Source: Aeromicrobium sp. Root472D3
Lineage (GTDB): Bacteria; Actinomycetota; Actinomycetes; Propionibacteriales; Nocardioidaceae
Length of the DNA stretch: 64,000 nt
Assembly (NCBI RefSeq): GCF_001426485.1
Contig: NZ_LMET01000001.1
Coordinates: forward strand, 1,669,609-1,733,608
Direction: 5' to 3'
Made by a program: the position numbers and the translations under genes. The notes beneath the pieces were generated by a model. The model saw only the letters and a list, made by a program, of their open reading frames with translations. It did no database searches and was not told the DNA's origin. This document shows positions 37,657-48,909 of this stretch, one piece after another (within the stretch, counting starts at the first letter, position 1; every line of letters starts with the position of its first letter).

Positions 37657-39255
37657 ATGGGTGACGGGCGGGACAGGGCGCTGGTCGGCCCGGTCGCGTC
37701 CGTCCTCGTCCTCGCCGTCGTGCTGGCGGCGTGCGGGGCGCCGTCGGCCGACACCGGTCCGTTGCAGGCCGGCGGTGTCCAGCCGGCGGCCGTGACGAAG
37801 CTGCCCGGCGGCGGGCGCGTCGCGGTGGGCTCGCCCGACGGCCACGACGTCGTGGTGCAGTGGCAGGCGAAGGGCTCCGACGGCTGGTCCGACCCGCGGA
37901 CGGTCTACACCGAGCCGCAGCAGTTCACGCACGACATCGAGGTCGAGGCAGCCGGTGACACCGTCGTCATCGGCCCCGACTTCTGGACCCAGCGGACGCT
38001 CGACGACGACTACGCCCCGAACCACTCCGCGCAGGTCGTGTGCCGCGACCGCGTCTGCGCGACGGGGCACCGCACGCCCGACGGCGTCCTCAGCAGCACC
38101 GAGCTGAACCGCGACGGGACGTACGCCACGTTCTCCCTCGGCGGTCGCGACCTGCTGGTGTGGGACGACGGCGAGTTCAGCACCGAGAAGGCGGTCGGCC
38201 TGCCGAAGGACGCGACCACCGCGACGCTGCCCGACGGGACGCTCGTCGCCGTCGCGCCGCAGCAGCACCGCACGCTGTGCCGCTTCCGTCTGCTGACGGC
38301 CGCGAAGGGCACCTCGACGTACGTCGAGCGGGCCGTCAGCGGCGACCACCCCGCCCTGCTGCCGTGCTCGGTGTCGGGTGTGGACGTCACCGACGAGAAG
38401 GTGTCGGTGCTGCTCGAGGAGCTGCCCGATCCGATCGACTTTCGGCGCGAGGACGGACGCTGGGTCGCGGACGAGCCCGAGGCACCGTTGAAGGCCTACC
38501 CCGACACCGGCGGCAGGAGCTCGCTCGCCAACGAGGTCGTGAGCCGGTCGGACGGCAGCGACGTGTCGATCGGCTCGCCCGACACGCAGCGGATCATGGC
38601 GCAGTTCCGCGCGAAGGGGGCGACGGAGTGGTCCACGCCGGTGCAGGTCGCCACGGCGCCCCCGGGCACGAGCTGCCGGTTCCAGGACGTCGAGCGCGAC
38701 GACGCCGTCACGACCGACCTGATCGACTGCTTCGACGACGCGAGACCGTTCGTCCTCGGTACGACCGAGCCGGTCGCCGGCATCGCCCTCGCGTCGGCCG
38801 ACGGGCGCACGTGGTCGACCGCGACGCTGCGACGTCCGCACGACGGGGTCACGACCGGCCCCGACCACGCCACGGTCTTCACGGGCGCCGACGCCTCGTA
38901 CCGGTGGACGCCCGACGACGGCATGCGTCGCATCGACCTGCCCGCGGCTCCGCGGGACGTCGTCGTCGCGGTGTCCGCCACGACGGTGGTCCGCGTCGTC
39001 GCCGACGTCACGGGCGGCACGGACTGCCGCCCCGGCCACCAGGTCGCCGACCTCGACGCCACGAGCTGGCCGGCGGCCCGCCCCCTGCCCGGAGCGTCGG
39101 GGCTCGACCTCGACGGCCTCGCGTGCACGCCGTACGTCGACATCCTCGACGGGGAGGTCCGGGTGACGATCGGCGACGAGGACTGGACGGGCACGCTGAG
39201 CCCTCGCGGCGGCGACTGGGTCGCCCGGAAGGTGACGTACCGAGGTCTCCCCTAG
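37657..39255 (+). CDS. lipoprotein inside the trehalose gene block
   Basis: 532-residue lipoprotein with lipobox LAAC (LVLAVVLAACGAPS). The rest is rich in beta strands with repeated W-containing elements such as VVVQWQAKGSDGWSDPRTVYT and IMAQFRAKGATEWSTPVQVAT (about residues 67 and 316), suggesting a beta-propeller or sialidase-like repeat fold. No catalytic motif is evident. It lies between treY and treZ, but both it and treZ have their own leaderless -10 hexamers, so it may be merely inserted in the block. A role in sensing or binding glucan at the surface is possible but unproven. Confidence 0.65.
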   Translation: MGDGRDRALVGPVASVLVLAVVLAACGAPSADTGPLQAGGVQPAAVTKLPGGGRVAVGSPDGHDVVVQWQAKGSDGWSDPRTVYTEPQQFTHDIEVEAAGDTVVIGPDFWTQRTLDDDYAPNHSAQVVCRDRVCATGHRTPDGVLSSTELNRDGTYATFSLGGRDLLVWDDGEFSTEKAVGLPKDATTATLPDGTLVAVAPQQHRTLCRFRLLTAAKGTSTYVERAVSGDHPALLPCSVSGVDVTDEKVSVLLEELPDPIDFRREDGRWVADEPEAPLKAYPDTGGRSSLANEVVSRSDGSDVSIGSPDTQRIMAQFRAKGATEWSTPVQVATAPPGTSCRFQDVERDDAVTTDLIDCFDDARPFVLGTTEPVAGIALASADGRTWSTATLRRPHDGVTTGPDHATVFTGADASYRWTPDDGMRRIDLPAAPRDVVVAVSATTVVRVVADVTGGTDCRPGHQVADLDATSWPAARPLPGASGLDLDGLACTPYVDILDGEVRVTIGDEDWTGTLSPRGGDWVARKVTYRGLP

Positions 39256-39258
39256 GCT
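39253..39258 (+). promoter_or_regulatory. -10 hexamer of leaderless treZ
   Basis: TAGGCT overlaps the stop codon of the preceding gene and stands seven bases before the treZ ATG at 39266; no Shine-Dalgarno is present. Confidence 0.5.
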
Positions 39259-39265
39259 CGGGGCC

Positions 39266-40906
39266 ATGACGTTCACGGTGTGGTGTCCTGACCTCGATCG
39301 AGTGCGTCTGAAGGTCGGCGACACGGTCCACGACATGGAGCCCTGGAGGCGGGGCGGCGCCGGCTGGTGGTGGTCGGACGTCGACGGCCCGCACGGCACC
39401 GACTACGCATTCCTGCTCGGCGACGACGAGACGCCGCTGCCCGACCCGCGCTCCACCTGGCAGCCGGACGGGGTCCACGCCGCGTCCCGGACGTACGACC
39501 ACGCGCGGTTCGAGTGGTCCGACGGCGACTGGGCCGGACGCGCGCTCGCCCGGTCGGTGATCTACGAGCTGCACATCGGGACGTTCACTCCCGGCGGCAC
39601 GTTCGACGCCGCGATCGAGCGGCTCGACCACCTCGTCGACCTGGGCATCGACCTCGTCGAGGTGCTGCCGGTCAACTCGTTCGACGGTCCCCACGGGTGG
39701 GGCTACGACGGCGTGCTGTGGGGCGCCGTGCACGAGCCGTACGGCGGACCCGACGGCTTCAAGCGCTTCGTCGACGCCTGCCACGCCCGCGGCCTGGGCG
39801 TCGTGCTCGACGTCGTCTACAACCACCTCGGCCCGTCGGGCGCCTACCTCGACCGGTTCGGGCCGTACTTCGCCGGCGAGAACGACTGGGGGCCGGGCCT
39901 CAACCTCGACGCCGCGGGATCGGACGAGGTCCGCCGCTACGTGCTCGACAACGCCAGGGCGTGGTTCGAGCACTTCCACGTCGACGGGCTGCGCCTCGAC
40001 GCCGTCCACGCGCTCGCCGACTCCCGGGCCCTGCCGATCCTCGAGGAGCTCTCGGCCGAGACCGAGAGGCTCGCCGAGACGCTCGGACGTCCGCTGACCC
40101 TGATCGCCGAGTCCGACCTGAACGACCCGCGCACCGTCACCCCGCGCGACCGCAACGGCCTCGGCATGGACGCGCAGTGGTCCGACGACCTGCACCACGC
40201 GCTCCACGTCCGGCTCACGGGCGAGACCGACGGCTACTACGCCGACTTCGCGGCCGGGGGCGCGCTCGCCAAGACCCTGCGGGGCGCGTTCTTCCACGAC
40301 GGCACGTGGTCGTCGTTCCGCGGACGCTCGCACGGCCGGCCCGTCGACACCGCGGCCCTGCCCGGCACGGCGTTCCTGGCCTACGTCCAGAACCACGACC
40401 AGATCGGCAATCGCGCGACGGGCGACCGCATCTCGGCGACCGTCTCGCCGGGGCTCCTCGCGTGCGGCGCGGCGATCGTCCTGCTCGGCCCCTACACGCC
40501 GATGCTCTTCATGGGCGAGGAGTGGGCCGCGTCGACGCCGTGGCAGTTCTTCGCCTCGTTCCCCGACCCCGACCTCGCCGACGCCGTCCGCACCGGGCGC
40601 CGCAAGGAGTTCGGCCGCCACGGGTGGGGCGAGTCCGAGGTGCCCGACCCCATGGACGTCGCGACGTTCGAGCGGTCGCGGCTCGACTGGTCCGAGCTCG
40701 CCGACGAGGACCACGCCGACATCCTCGAGCTGCACCGCTCGCTGATCGCGCTGCGGCGCGAGATCCCCGAGCTGTCCGATCCGTCGCTGACCGACTTCCG
40801 GGTCGAGGTCGCCGACGACGACTCGTGGATCGTGATGCACCGCGGGCGCTTCCAGGTGCGGGTCGACTTCGCCGAGGGCGCGATCGACGTGACGTCGACC
40901 GACTGA
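39266..40906 (+). CDS. treZ: maltooligosyl trehalose trehalohydrolase TreZ
   Basis: Releases trehalose from maltooligosyl trehalose made by TreY. The 546-residue GH13_10 protein has the N-terminal CBM48-like domain (FTVWCPDLDRVRLKV), the HIGTFTPGGTFDAAIERLDHL segment typical of TreZ, nucleophile D245 (GLRLDAVH), acid E282 (IAESDLND) and D378 (QNHDQIGN). Length is at the lower end for the family. Together with GlgX and TreY it completes the trehalose-from-glycogen route (TreXYZ) for osmotic and desiccation stress. Confidence 0.95.
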   Translation: MTFTVWCPDLDRVRLKVGDTVHDMEPWRRGGAGWWWSDVDGPHGTDYAFLLGDDETPLPDPRSTWQPDGVHAASRTYDHARFEWSDGDWAGRALARSVIYELHIGTFTPGGTFDAAIERLDHLVDLGIDLVEVLPVNSFDGPHGWGYDGVLWGAVHEPYGGPDGFKRFVDACHARGLGVVLDVVYNHLGPSGAYLDRFGPYFAGENDWGPGLNLDAAGSDEVRRYVLDNARAWFEHFHVDGLRLDAVHALADSRALPILEELSAETERLAETLGRPLTLIAESDLNDPRTVTPRDRNGLGMDAQWSDDLHHALHVRLTGETDGYYADFAAGGALAKTLRGAFFHDGTWSSFRGRSHGRPVDTAALPGTAFLAYVQNHDQIGNRATGDRISATVSPGLLACGAAIVLLGPYTPMLFMGEEWAASTPWQFFASFPDPDLADAVRTGRRKEFGRHGWGESEVPDPMDVATFERSRLDWSELADEDHADILELHRSLIALRREIPELSDPSLTDFRVEVADDDSWIVMHRGRFQVRVDFAEGAIDVTSTD

Positions 40907-40922
40907 CGTCCGGCCCGTCCGG

Positions 40923-41549
40923 CTACGCGAACGTCGGCGGCACGAGGCAGTGCACGACCTCGTGGAACTGGCCGCGCACGTCCTCGGGCAGCCACACGAC
41001 GTGGTTGGACTGCGACGCCATGTCGACGTCCTGCTGCAGCGTCACGACGTCGACGACCTGCCGCGGGTTGTCGCGGTCGCGCTCCTCGAGCTGCAGCAGC
41101 GACACGCGCATCGTGACCCCGAAGTCGTTGGGGTTGACCAGGCCGATGCCCCAGAAGTCCGTCGGGTCGTCGGTCGCCTTCTGGTCGAGGTCGATCATGA
41201 CGGTGCGGGTGTCGTTCTCGAGCGCGGGGTGGTCGGTCTCCTCGACGCTCACGAGCTCGACGTCGACGCCCCTGACCTGGCGCGAGCCCTGGCCGTCGAA
41301 GCGCAGCACCTCGCGCAGCGTGCCGCCGGCGGGCAGGAGCGCGCGGCCGAGGTGCGAGCCGTTGACGCCGAGCGTCGTGACGTGCGGCAGCTCCATGCCG
41401 TACATGCTGCGGGGCGTGAACCGCAGGGTCGGCTGCACCGACACCTCGGTGTTGTTCGTGATGGTCAGCGTCTGGTCGAGCGACCCGTCGGTCGCGACCG
41501 GCACGTAGCGGACCGTGAACGGCTGGGGCGTGCGCTGGCGTCGTCTCAC
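40923..41549 (-). CDS. hypothetical protein, beta-rich
   Basis: 208-residue protein without recognised family. No signal peptide or transmembrane segment. The sequence alternates strands and turns, e.g. LTITNNTEVSVQPTLRFTPRSMYGMELPHVTTLGVNG and DFWGIGLVNPNDFGVTMRVSLLQLEER, suggesting one or two immunoglobulin-like beta domains; it carries a single Cys close to the C-terminus. The GTG at 41549 is chosen as it lies seven bases after the hexamer TAGGGT (leaderless); a GTG at 41558 would overlap that hexamer. Convergent with treZ. Confidence 0.6.
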   Translation of the reverse strand: MRRRQRTPQPFTVRYVPVATDGSLDQTLTITNNTEVSVQPTLRFTPRSMYGMELPHVTTLGVNGSHLGRALLPAGGTLREVLRFDGQGSRQVRGVDVELVSVEETDHPALENDTRTVMIDLDQKATDDPTDFWGIGLVNPNDFGVTMRVSLLQLEERDRDNPRQVVDVVTLQQDVDMASQSNHVVWLPEDVRGQFHEVVHCLVPPTFA

Positions 41550-41556
41550 GGCGCCC

Positions 41557-41562
41557 ACCCTA
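41557..41562 (-). promoter_or_regulatory. -10 hexamer deciding the start at 41549
   Basis: TAGGGT on the minus strand, seven bases before the GTG at 41549; it excludes the GTG at 41558 as a start if the message is leaderless. Confidence 0.45.
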
Positions 41563-41607
41563 GCGAGGCGTCGACGGGACGGTTTCGGTCGCGGTGCGTC
41601 GAGCGCC

Positions 41608-41613
41608 TACCCT
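41608..41613 (+). promoter_or_regulatory. -10 hexamer of leaderless radical SAM gene
   Basis: TACCCT six bases before the ATG at 41620. Confidence 0.45.
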
Positions 41614-41619
41614 TGAGTC

Positions 41620-43551
<1,932 letters not shown>

Positions 43552-43579
43552 CTGCGCGACCGGGTCGACCGCGGCCGCG

Positions 43580-43603
43580 GTTTCCCGGGTTCACCTGGGA
43601 AAC
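43580..43603 (+). terminator. terminator-like hairpin after radical SAM gene
   Basis: Ten-bp stem GTTTCCCGGG/CCTGGGAAAC (one G-T pair) with loop TTCA, 28 bases after the stop. No T-tract. Two copies of GTCTGAGGTAGC follow at about 43623 and 43648 for which I have no explanation; the rest of 43604-43739 shows no gene. Confidence 0.55.
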
Positions 43604-43739
43604 TGCGCGATCGGGGCGGCTGTGTCTGAGGTAGCGGCACGACGTCTGAGGTAGCCCGACGGCGCCCGGATCAGGGCATTCGCCCGATGTGGTGGGCGTG
43701 CCTCAGCGACGAGTGTGGGTGATGTCGAGAGGAGACATC

Positions 43740-43943
43740 ATGTTCACCGAATTCACCGCCCAGGCCCAGGTCCAGCAGCAGGAGCGCGAGCTCACGAGGG
43801 CGCTCGAGCGCCGACGGGTCGCCGCCGAGCGCGCGATCGAGCAGCACGGGGGAGAGCGCCTCGCCCTGATCGCGCACCTGGCCCGCGAGAGCCGCCGCGC
43901 GCGGCCGACGACCGGCGGCGCCCCGCGCCCCGTCGCCGGCTGA
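43740..43943 (+). CDS. small basic helical protein, unknown
   Basis: 67-residue protein: MFTEFTAQAQVQQQERELTRALERRRVAAE, a helix with heptad character, followed by another Arg/Glu helix and a Pro/Arg/Gly tail. No signal or transmembrane segment, no family recognised. GAGAGGAGACATC before the ATG is one of the strongest ribosome sites of the window and supports that it is translated; an in-frame ATG at 43722 is less likely. It lies between two hairpins and is probably its own transcript. Confidence 0.6.
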   Translation: MFTEFTAQAQVQQQERELTRALERRRVAAERAIEQHGGERLALIAHLARESRRARPTTGGAPRPVAG

Positions 43944-43947
43944 GCCT

Positions 43948-43972
43948 CCGGCGGGGTCAGTCGCCCCGCCGG
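43948..43972. terminator. bidirectional hairpin between small gene and MFS gene
   Basis: Stem CCGGCGGGG/CCCCGCCGG with seven-base loop, directly after the small gene's stop and covering the stop of the convergent MFS gene. Confidence 0.6.
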
Positions 43973-45171
43973 GGCCCGAGGGTGTCCTCGAGCATCACGG
44001 GCCGCGCCACGACCGTGCCGCACACCGCGATGACGGCGGCGAGCCCGATCAGGCAGACGAGCGGTGCGGTCCACGAGCCCGTCGCGTCGTGCAGGGCACC
44101 GACGCCGAACGGCCCGAGGCCTGCGATCAGGTAGCCGAAGCCCTGCGTCGCGACCGACAGGGCGGCGGTGCCGGCGGTCGTGCGGGTGCGGCGCGCGATC
44201 ATCGTCAACGACCACGTGAACGCGCCGCCGCCGAGCCCCAGCAGCACGGCCCACGCCCACGGCGTCGTCGCGGGCGCGACCAGCACGCCGAGCCAGCCGA
44301 TCGCCGTCACGGCGGCGAACGCCCACGGCAGGTAGGGGGTGTCGCCCGTCAGGCGCATGAGCCACGGCAGCGACAGCGTCAGGGGGATGCCGACGGCACT
44401 GACGACCGCGAGCAGCGCCCCCGCCGAGCCGTCCGAGATGCCCGCATCGGTCAGGATCTCGGCGAACCAGCCGAACTGCGCGTAGGCGGCGGCCGACTGG
44501 GCCGCGAACAGCAGCACCATGGCCCACACCAGACGCGAGCGCAGCACGACCGACATCGGCAGCCGGTCGTGCGCCTCGGGGGAGCCGTGGACGTCGCGCC
44601 GCAGCATCAGCAGCCACGGCACGAGCGCGACGACCGACAGCACGGCCCACGCCCCGACGCCCTGGCGCCAGCCGCCGAGCGCGTCCGACAGCGGCACCGT
44701 CGCGGCCGAGGCCAGCGACGCGCCCGCCATCAGTGCCGCGCCGTACATCGAGCTGACGAGCGGGATCCGGTCGGGGAAGTGCGCCTTGACCAGCGGCGGC
44801 AGGATCACGTTGCCGACCGCGGCGCCGGCCAGCGCCACGACGCTGCACAGCAGGAACACGACGGTGCTGTCGACCAGCGAGCGCGTGACGATGCCCGTCG
44901 CGACGAGCACCAGCACGGCGGCCGCGGCGCGGTGCAGGCCGGCGCGCCGCACGAGACCGGCGGTGCCGACGCCGAAGACCGCGAAGCACACGACGGGCAG
45001 GGTCGTCAGCACGCCGGCGACCGTCGCGCTCATCGCCAGGTCGTCGCGGATGCTGCCCAGCACGACGCCGATGCTGCCGACCGCGACGCGCAGGTTGGCG
45101 GCGAGCAGCACGATGGCGGCCGCGACGAGCCACCGTCCGCCGGTGGTGGGGGCGGGGGAGGGAGTCGTCAC
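43957..45171 (-). CDS. MFS transporter, CynX/NimT type
   Basis: 404-residue permease with about 12 helices. VLLAANLRVAVGSIGVVLGSIRDDLAMSATVAGVLTTLPVVCFAVFG at the N-terminus is characteristic of the CynX/NimT group (cyanate, nitroimidazole and similar small-molecule transporters); PPLVKAHFPDR in the middle supports this. Substrate not assignable. GTG at 45171 is the first start after the promoter region shared with the divergent gene at 45212, 40 bases away. It separates the two radical-SAM-linked genes, which is unusual. Confidence 0.85.
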   Translation of the reverse strand: MTTPSPAPTTGGRWLVAAAIVLLAANLRVAVGSIGVVLGSIRDDLAMSATVAGVLTTLPVVCFAVFGVGTAGLVRRAGLHRAAAAVLVLVATGIVTRSLVDSTVVFLLCSVVALAGAAVGNVILPPLVKAHFPDRIPLVSSMYGAALMAGASLASAATVPLSDALGGWRQGVGAWAVLSVVALVPWLLMLRRDVHGSPEAHDRLPMSVVLRSRLVWAMVLLFAAQSAAAYAQFGWFAEILTDAGISDGSAGALLAVVSAVGIPLTLSLPWLMRLTGDTPYLPWAFAAVTAIGWLGVLVAPATTPWAWAVLLGLGGGAFTWSLTMIARRTRTTAGTAALSVATQGFGYLIAGLGPFGVGALHDATGSWTAPLVCLIGLAAVIAVCGTVVARPVMLEDTLGPRRGD

Positions 45172-45199
45172 CCGTCCATTGTCCCGGGCGGCCCGCGGG

Positions 45200-45205
45200 T
45201 AGCCT
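45200..45205 (+). promoter_or_regulatory. -10 hexamer of leaderless TIGR03936 gene
   Basis: TAGCCT six bases before the GTG at 45212. Confidence 0.45.
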
Positions 45206-45211
45206 CGACGG

Positions 45212-45976
45212 GTGACGACCCTCGAGGGAACCCCCAATCCCGAAGCGCCGAACCCGCAGCTGCCGATCGTGCAGAAGCTGCGCATCCGCTACGCCAAGCG
45301 CGGACGTCTGCGGTTCACGAGCCACCGCGACTTCGCCCGTGCCTTCGAGCGGGCGGTGCGCCGCGCGGGCATCCCGATCGGCTTCTCGTCGGGCTTCACC
45401 CCGCACCCCAAGATCAGCTACGCGAACGCGTCGCCGACCGGTGCCGCGAGCGAGGCCGAGTACCTCGAGATCGGCATGACGCGCCCCTGCGACGCCGACG
45501 AGGTCCGCGGCCTGCTCGACGCCGCGCTGCCCGAAGGGCTCGACATCGTCGACGTCGTCGTGGCCCGCCCCGGTGCGCTCGCCGACCGTCTGCAGGGCAG
45601 TGCCTGGCAGATCGCGCTGCCCGGCGTGACGGTCGAGCACGCCGCGTCGGCGGTCGAGGGATTCCTCGCCGCCGACGAGGTCCTGATCGAGCGGATGATG
45701 AAGCGCGGGCTCCGCACGCTCGACTGCCGGTCCGCCGTGCTGCGCCTCGCGGCGCGTTCTGACGAGACCCCGTCAGGACCGTGTGCGATACTGGTGGTGG
45801 TTGTGCGACACGACACACCGTCGATACGACCAGACGACGTTCTTGCCGGACTCCGTTCCAGCGGGGGCCTCGAGCTCGAGCAGACGCCCATCGCGACTCG
45901 CTTGGCCCAAGGTCCTCTGGATGCGGGGGACGGCTCGGTGGGCGATCCACTTGCCTTCGACCGCGACGTGCCCTGA
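45212..45976 (+). CDS. TIGR03936 radical SAM-linked protein (DUF2344)
   Basis: 254-residue protein that accompanies the TIGR03960 radical SAM enzyme in many bacteria and is sometimes fused to it. The hallmark RIRYAKRGRLRFTSHRDFARAFERAVRRAGIPIGFSSGFTPHPKISYA is complete. It probably provides substrate binding, perhaps to RNA, for the radical SAM enzyme at 41.6-43.6 kb. The GTG start is six bases after TAGCCT, so the gene is probably leaderless. The last 70 residues (from VVVRHDTPSIRP) are less conserved. Confidence 0.85.
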   Translation: MTTLEGTPNPEAPNPQLPIVQKLRIRYAKRGRLRFTSHRDFARAFERAVRRAGIPIGFSSGFTPHPKISYANASPTGAASEAEYLEIGMTRPCDADEVRGLLDAALPEGLDIVDVVVARPGALADRLQGSAWQIALPGVTVEHAASAVEGFLAADEVLIERMMKRGLRTLDCRSAVLRLAARSDETPSGPCAILVVVVRHDTPSIRPDDVLAGLRSSGGLELEQTPIATRLAQGPLDAGDGSVGDPLAFDRDVP

Positions 45977-46141
45977 TCGGGTGCTGACCGCGGCGGCAGG
46001 TGTGGGAGTCGATGTGACAGACCGGATGACGCCGTCACACCCCCGCGCGTGGCGCAGGGGTTGACCGAACTTCAGGTCCGCAGGCCGGACCGCAGACGAG
46101 CCAGGGGCCGATCCCGATCGGCGCAGGGCGAAGGAGAGCGC
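45977..46141 (+). other. 5-prime leader region of rne
   Basis: 165 bases without a gene. It contains a small hairpin GGTCCG-CAGGC-CGGACC (46075-46091) and a TTGACC (46061-46066) with no fitting -10 element downstream. In other bacteria the RNase E leader folds and feeds back on its own synthesis; whether this leader does so is not visible. Confidence 0.35.
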
Positions 46142-48817
46142 ATGCTCGACGAGAACGAGACACCGACCGACAGCACCACCGCCAGCAGCCCCGCACCGCA
46201 GACGCGCCGCCGCGCGGCCGGGCGTCCCGCGGGCCCGCCCGCGGCCGTCAGCTTCGCGGCTCCCGTCGCGGCCCCCGCGAAGGCCAGGGCGGCGAAGGCT
46301 CCCGCGGCCGCGGAGCCCGTCGACGACGAGCCGGCCGCCCCGGCGGCCCAGGCGCCGGCCAAGAAGGCCGCGAAGAAGGCGCCCGCGCGCCGGGCCACCA
46401 AGAAGGCGTCGGCCCCCGCGCCCGTCGCCGACGTGGTCGACGAGACCGCGGACGACGACGCCGAGTCGGCCGAGGTGCTCGAGGACACCGCCGAGGCCGC
46501 CGCGCCCGTGGCTGCGGTCGCCGCGATGTTCCAGGCTCCCGAGCCCGGCCTCGCCCCGGCCCGACGGTCCCGACCCGAGGTCGAGACGGCCGACGCCGAC
46601 ACCGACACCGACGAGCAGGACGACGCCGAGTCCGACGACGACGACCCCGACGCACCCCGTCGCCGTCGCCGCAGCCGCGGCGGACGTCGCCGCCGCAAGG
46701 GCGAGAGCGACACCGACGAGTCGTCCGACGCCGACGCCGATCAGACCGACGAGTCCGACGACGACGGCAACGGCCCCACGCGCCGCCGTCGCCGTCGTGC
46801 CCGCGCCGGCGAGGGTGCCGACGTGCAGCCCGACGACCCCGAGAACACCGTCGTGCGGGTCCGCAACGGTCGCAGCGCCGAGGACGAGATCACCGGCGTG
46901 CAGGGCTCGACACGCCTCGAGGCCAAGAAGCAGCGTCGCCGCGAGGGCCGTGAGGCCGGACGTCGTCGCGCGCCGATCGTGTCGGAGGCCGAGTTCCTGG
47001 CCCGCCGCGAGTCGGTCAAGCGCGAGATGGTCGTGCGCCAGCGCGACGACTACACGCAGATCGCGGTCATCGAGGACAACGTCCTGGTCGAGCACTACGT
47101 GGCGCGCGAGTCGCAGGTCTCGATCATCGGCAACGTCTACCTCGGCAAGGTGCAGAACGTGCTGCCGAGCATGGAGGCCGCGTTCGTCGACATCGGTGCC
47201 GGGCGCAACGCCGTGCTCTACGCCGGCGAGGTCGACTGGACCACGCTCGGCAACGGCAAGGCCCGCAAGATCGAGGACGCGCTGTCGCCCGGCCAGACGA
47301 TCCTGGTGCAGGTCAGCAAGGACCCGATCGGCCAGAAGGGCGCCCGCCTGACCAGCCAGGTCAGCCTGCCCGGCCGCTTCCTGGTGCTCGTCCCCGGCGG
47401 ACAGACCAGCGGCATCTCGCGCAAGCTGCCCGAGAACGAGCGCGCCCGCCTCAAGACCCTCCTCAAGGAGGTGCTGCCCGAGAACACCGGCGTCATCGTG
47501 CGCACGGCGGCCGAGGGCGCCACGGAGGACCAGCTGACGCGCGACGTCACGGCGCTGTCGGCCCGCTGGGAGGTCATCGAGGGCAAGGTCGCCGCGGGCA
47601 AGGCCCCCGAGCTGCTCTACTCCGAGCCCGACCTGATGATCAAGGTCGTCCGCGACCTGTTCAACGAGGACTTCCACGGTCTCGTCGTCGAGGGTGACGA
47701 CGCCTGGGACATGATCAAGGGCTACATCGACCACGTCGCGCCCGACCTGACCGACCGCGTCAAGCGCTGGGACGACACCGAGGTCGACGCGTTCACGTCG
47801 TACCGCCTCGACGAGCAGATCCACAAGGCGCTCGACCGCAAGGTGTTCCTGCCGTCCGGCGGCTCGCTGGTCATCGACCGCACCGAGGCCATGACGGTCG
47901 TCGACGTCAACACCGGCAAGTACACCGGCTCGGGCGGCAACCTCGAGGAGACCGTCACCAAGAACAACCTCGAGGCCGCCGAGGAGGTCGTGCGCCAGCT
48001 GCGCCTGCGCGACATCGGCGGCATCATCGTCGTCGACTTCATCGACATGGTGCTCGAGAGCAACCGCGACCTCGTGCTGCGACGTCTCGTCGAGTGCCTG
48101 GGGCGCGACCGCACGCGTCACCAGGTCGCCGAGGTCACGTCGCTCGGCCTGGTGCAGATGACGCGCAAGCGCATCGGCACGGGCCTGCTCGAGTCGTTCA
48201 GCCACGAGTGCGACCACTGCCACGGCCGTGGCGTCCTGATCCAGGACGCCCCCGTCGAGCCCAAGCGCGACGAGCCCCGCCGGGGCCAGCGCGGCGGTGG
48301 TGGCCGCGGAGGCAACAGCGGCAACAGCGGCAACGGGAACAACGGCGGCGGCAACAACGGCGGCGGCAACAACGGCAACGGCAACGGTGGCCGCTCCCAC
48401 GGCGGCAACCAGCAGGGCAACGGCGGAGGACGGGGCGGTGCGCCGCGGCCCACCGAGCCCAAGGCCGAGGCCCCCCAGGCCGAGACGCCCAGGCCGCAGC
48501 CGTCGACCCCCGCTGCGCCCGCTGCCGCGGCCGCTGCGGCTCCGCAGACGTCCGAGCAGGCCCCCGCCGAGGTCGTCGCACCTGTGACACCTGACACAGC
48601 GCCGGTCGCGCCGGTCGAGTCCCCGACGTCCGAGGCCCCGGCGGCCGCGAGCGCCGAGCCGGCCGAGAAGCCCGTCACGATCCGGCGTACGGCGCGCAAG
48701 CGCGGTGCGGCGAGCAAGCCGGCCGGTCCTCCGGCACCTGCCGAGCCGCTCCCTTTCGCTGGTGGCGGCGACGGGGGAGATGACCCCGTTTTGACCCGCG
48801 AGGGTCCGGCTACGTAA
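46142..48817 (+). CDS. rne: ribonuclease E/G
   Basis: Endoribonuclease of rRNA/tRNA processing and mRNA decay, 891 residues. Residues 1-290 are disordered Ala/Lys, then Asp/Glu/Arg-rich. The S1 domain is at about 297-390 ([35 protein letters not shown]). Catalytic aspartates lie near 587 ([12 protein letters not shown]) and 632 (IIVVDFIDM); the zinc-link cysteines are C690 and C693 (CDHCHG). From 700 on there is a Gly/Asn-rich block (NNGGGNNGGGNNGNGN) and an Ala/Pro-rich tail. Domain order with the catalytic core in the centre is that of actinobacterial RNase E. GAAGGAGAGCGC is the ribosome site. The rplU promoter lies in its last codons. Confidence 0.93.
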   Translation: MLDENETPTDSTTASSPAPQTRRRAAGRPAGPPAAVSFAAPVAAPAKARAAKAPAAAEPVDDEPAAPAAQAPAKKAAKKAPARRATKKASAPAPVADVVDETADDDAESAEVLEDTAEAAAPVAAVAAMFQAPEPGLAPARRSRPEVETADADTDTDEQDDAESDDDDPDAPRRRRRSRGGRRRRKGESDTDESSDADADQTDESDDDGNGPTRRRRRRARAGEGADVQPDDPENTVVRVRNGRSAEDEITGVQGSTRLEAKKQRRREGREAGRRRAPIVSEAEFLARRESVKREMVVRQRDDYTQIAVIEDNVLVEHYVARESQVSIIGNVYLGKVQNVLPSMEAAFVDIGAGRNAVLYAGEVDWTTLGNGKARKIEDALSPGQTILVQVSKDPIGQKGARLTSQVSLPGRFLVLVPGGQTSGISRKLPENERARLKTLLKEVLPENTGVIVRTAAEGATEDQLTRDVTALSARWEVIEGKVAAGKAPELLYSEPDLMIKVVRDLFNEDFHGLVVEGDDAWDMIKGYIDHVAPDLTDRVKRWDDTEVDAFTSYRLDEQIHKALDRKVFLPSGGSLVIDRTEAMTVVDVNTGKYTGSGGNLEETVTKNNLEAAEEVVRQLRLRDIGGIIVVDFIDMVLESNRDLVLRRLVECLGRDRTRHQVAEVTSLGLVQMTRKRIGTGLLESFSHECDHCHGRGVLIQDAPVEPKRDEPRRGQRGGGGRGGNSGNSGNGNNGGGNNGGGNNGNGNGGRSHGGNQQGNGGGRGGAPRPTEPKAEAPQAETPRPQPSTPAAPAAAAAAAPQTSEQAPAEVVAPVTPDTAPVAPVESPTSEAPAAASAEPAEKPVTIRRTARKRGAASKPAGPPAPAEPLPFAGGGDGGDDPVLTREGPAT

Positions 48818-48820
48818 ACT
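48791..48820 (+). promoter_or_regulatory. promoter of rplU-rpmA inside the end of rne
   Basis: TTGACC (48791-48796) and TAAACT (48815-48820) are separated by 18 bases, close to the housekeeping sigma consensus. The -10 box overlaps the rne stop codon, so the ribosomal protein operon starts independently of rne with a leader of about 80 nt. No other regulatory fold was recognised in the leader (48821-48909). Confidence 0.75.
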
Positions 48821-48909
48821 GTCCCTTCGGTGCGTCCAGCGCCCCGTTCTTCGCGCGTCCTGCTTGTCGTGGGCCGTGCCCCAGAGTTGAAATGAGTGAG
48901 GATTCCGTG

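Noticed and set aside
36685-39399. A 904-codon open frame on the minus strand over treY and the lipoprotein gene
   Set aside because: Its translation is Arg/Asp/Val/His-rich and matches no fold; both plus-strand genes have good domains and starts.
48297-48440. AAC/GGC-rich tandem DNA repeat inside rne
   Set aside because: It stays in frame and encodes the Gly/Asn-rich arm; degenerate copies fit coding low complexity better than a separate DNA repeat.
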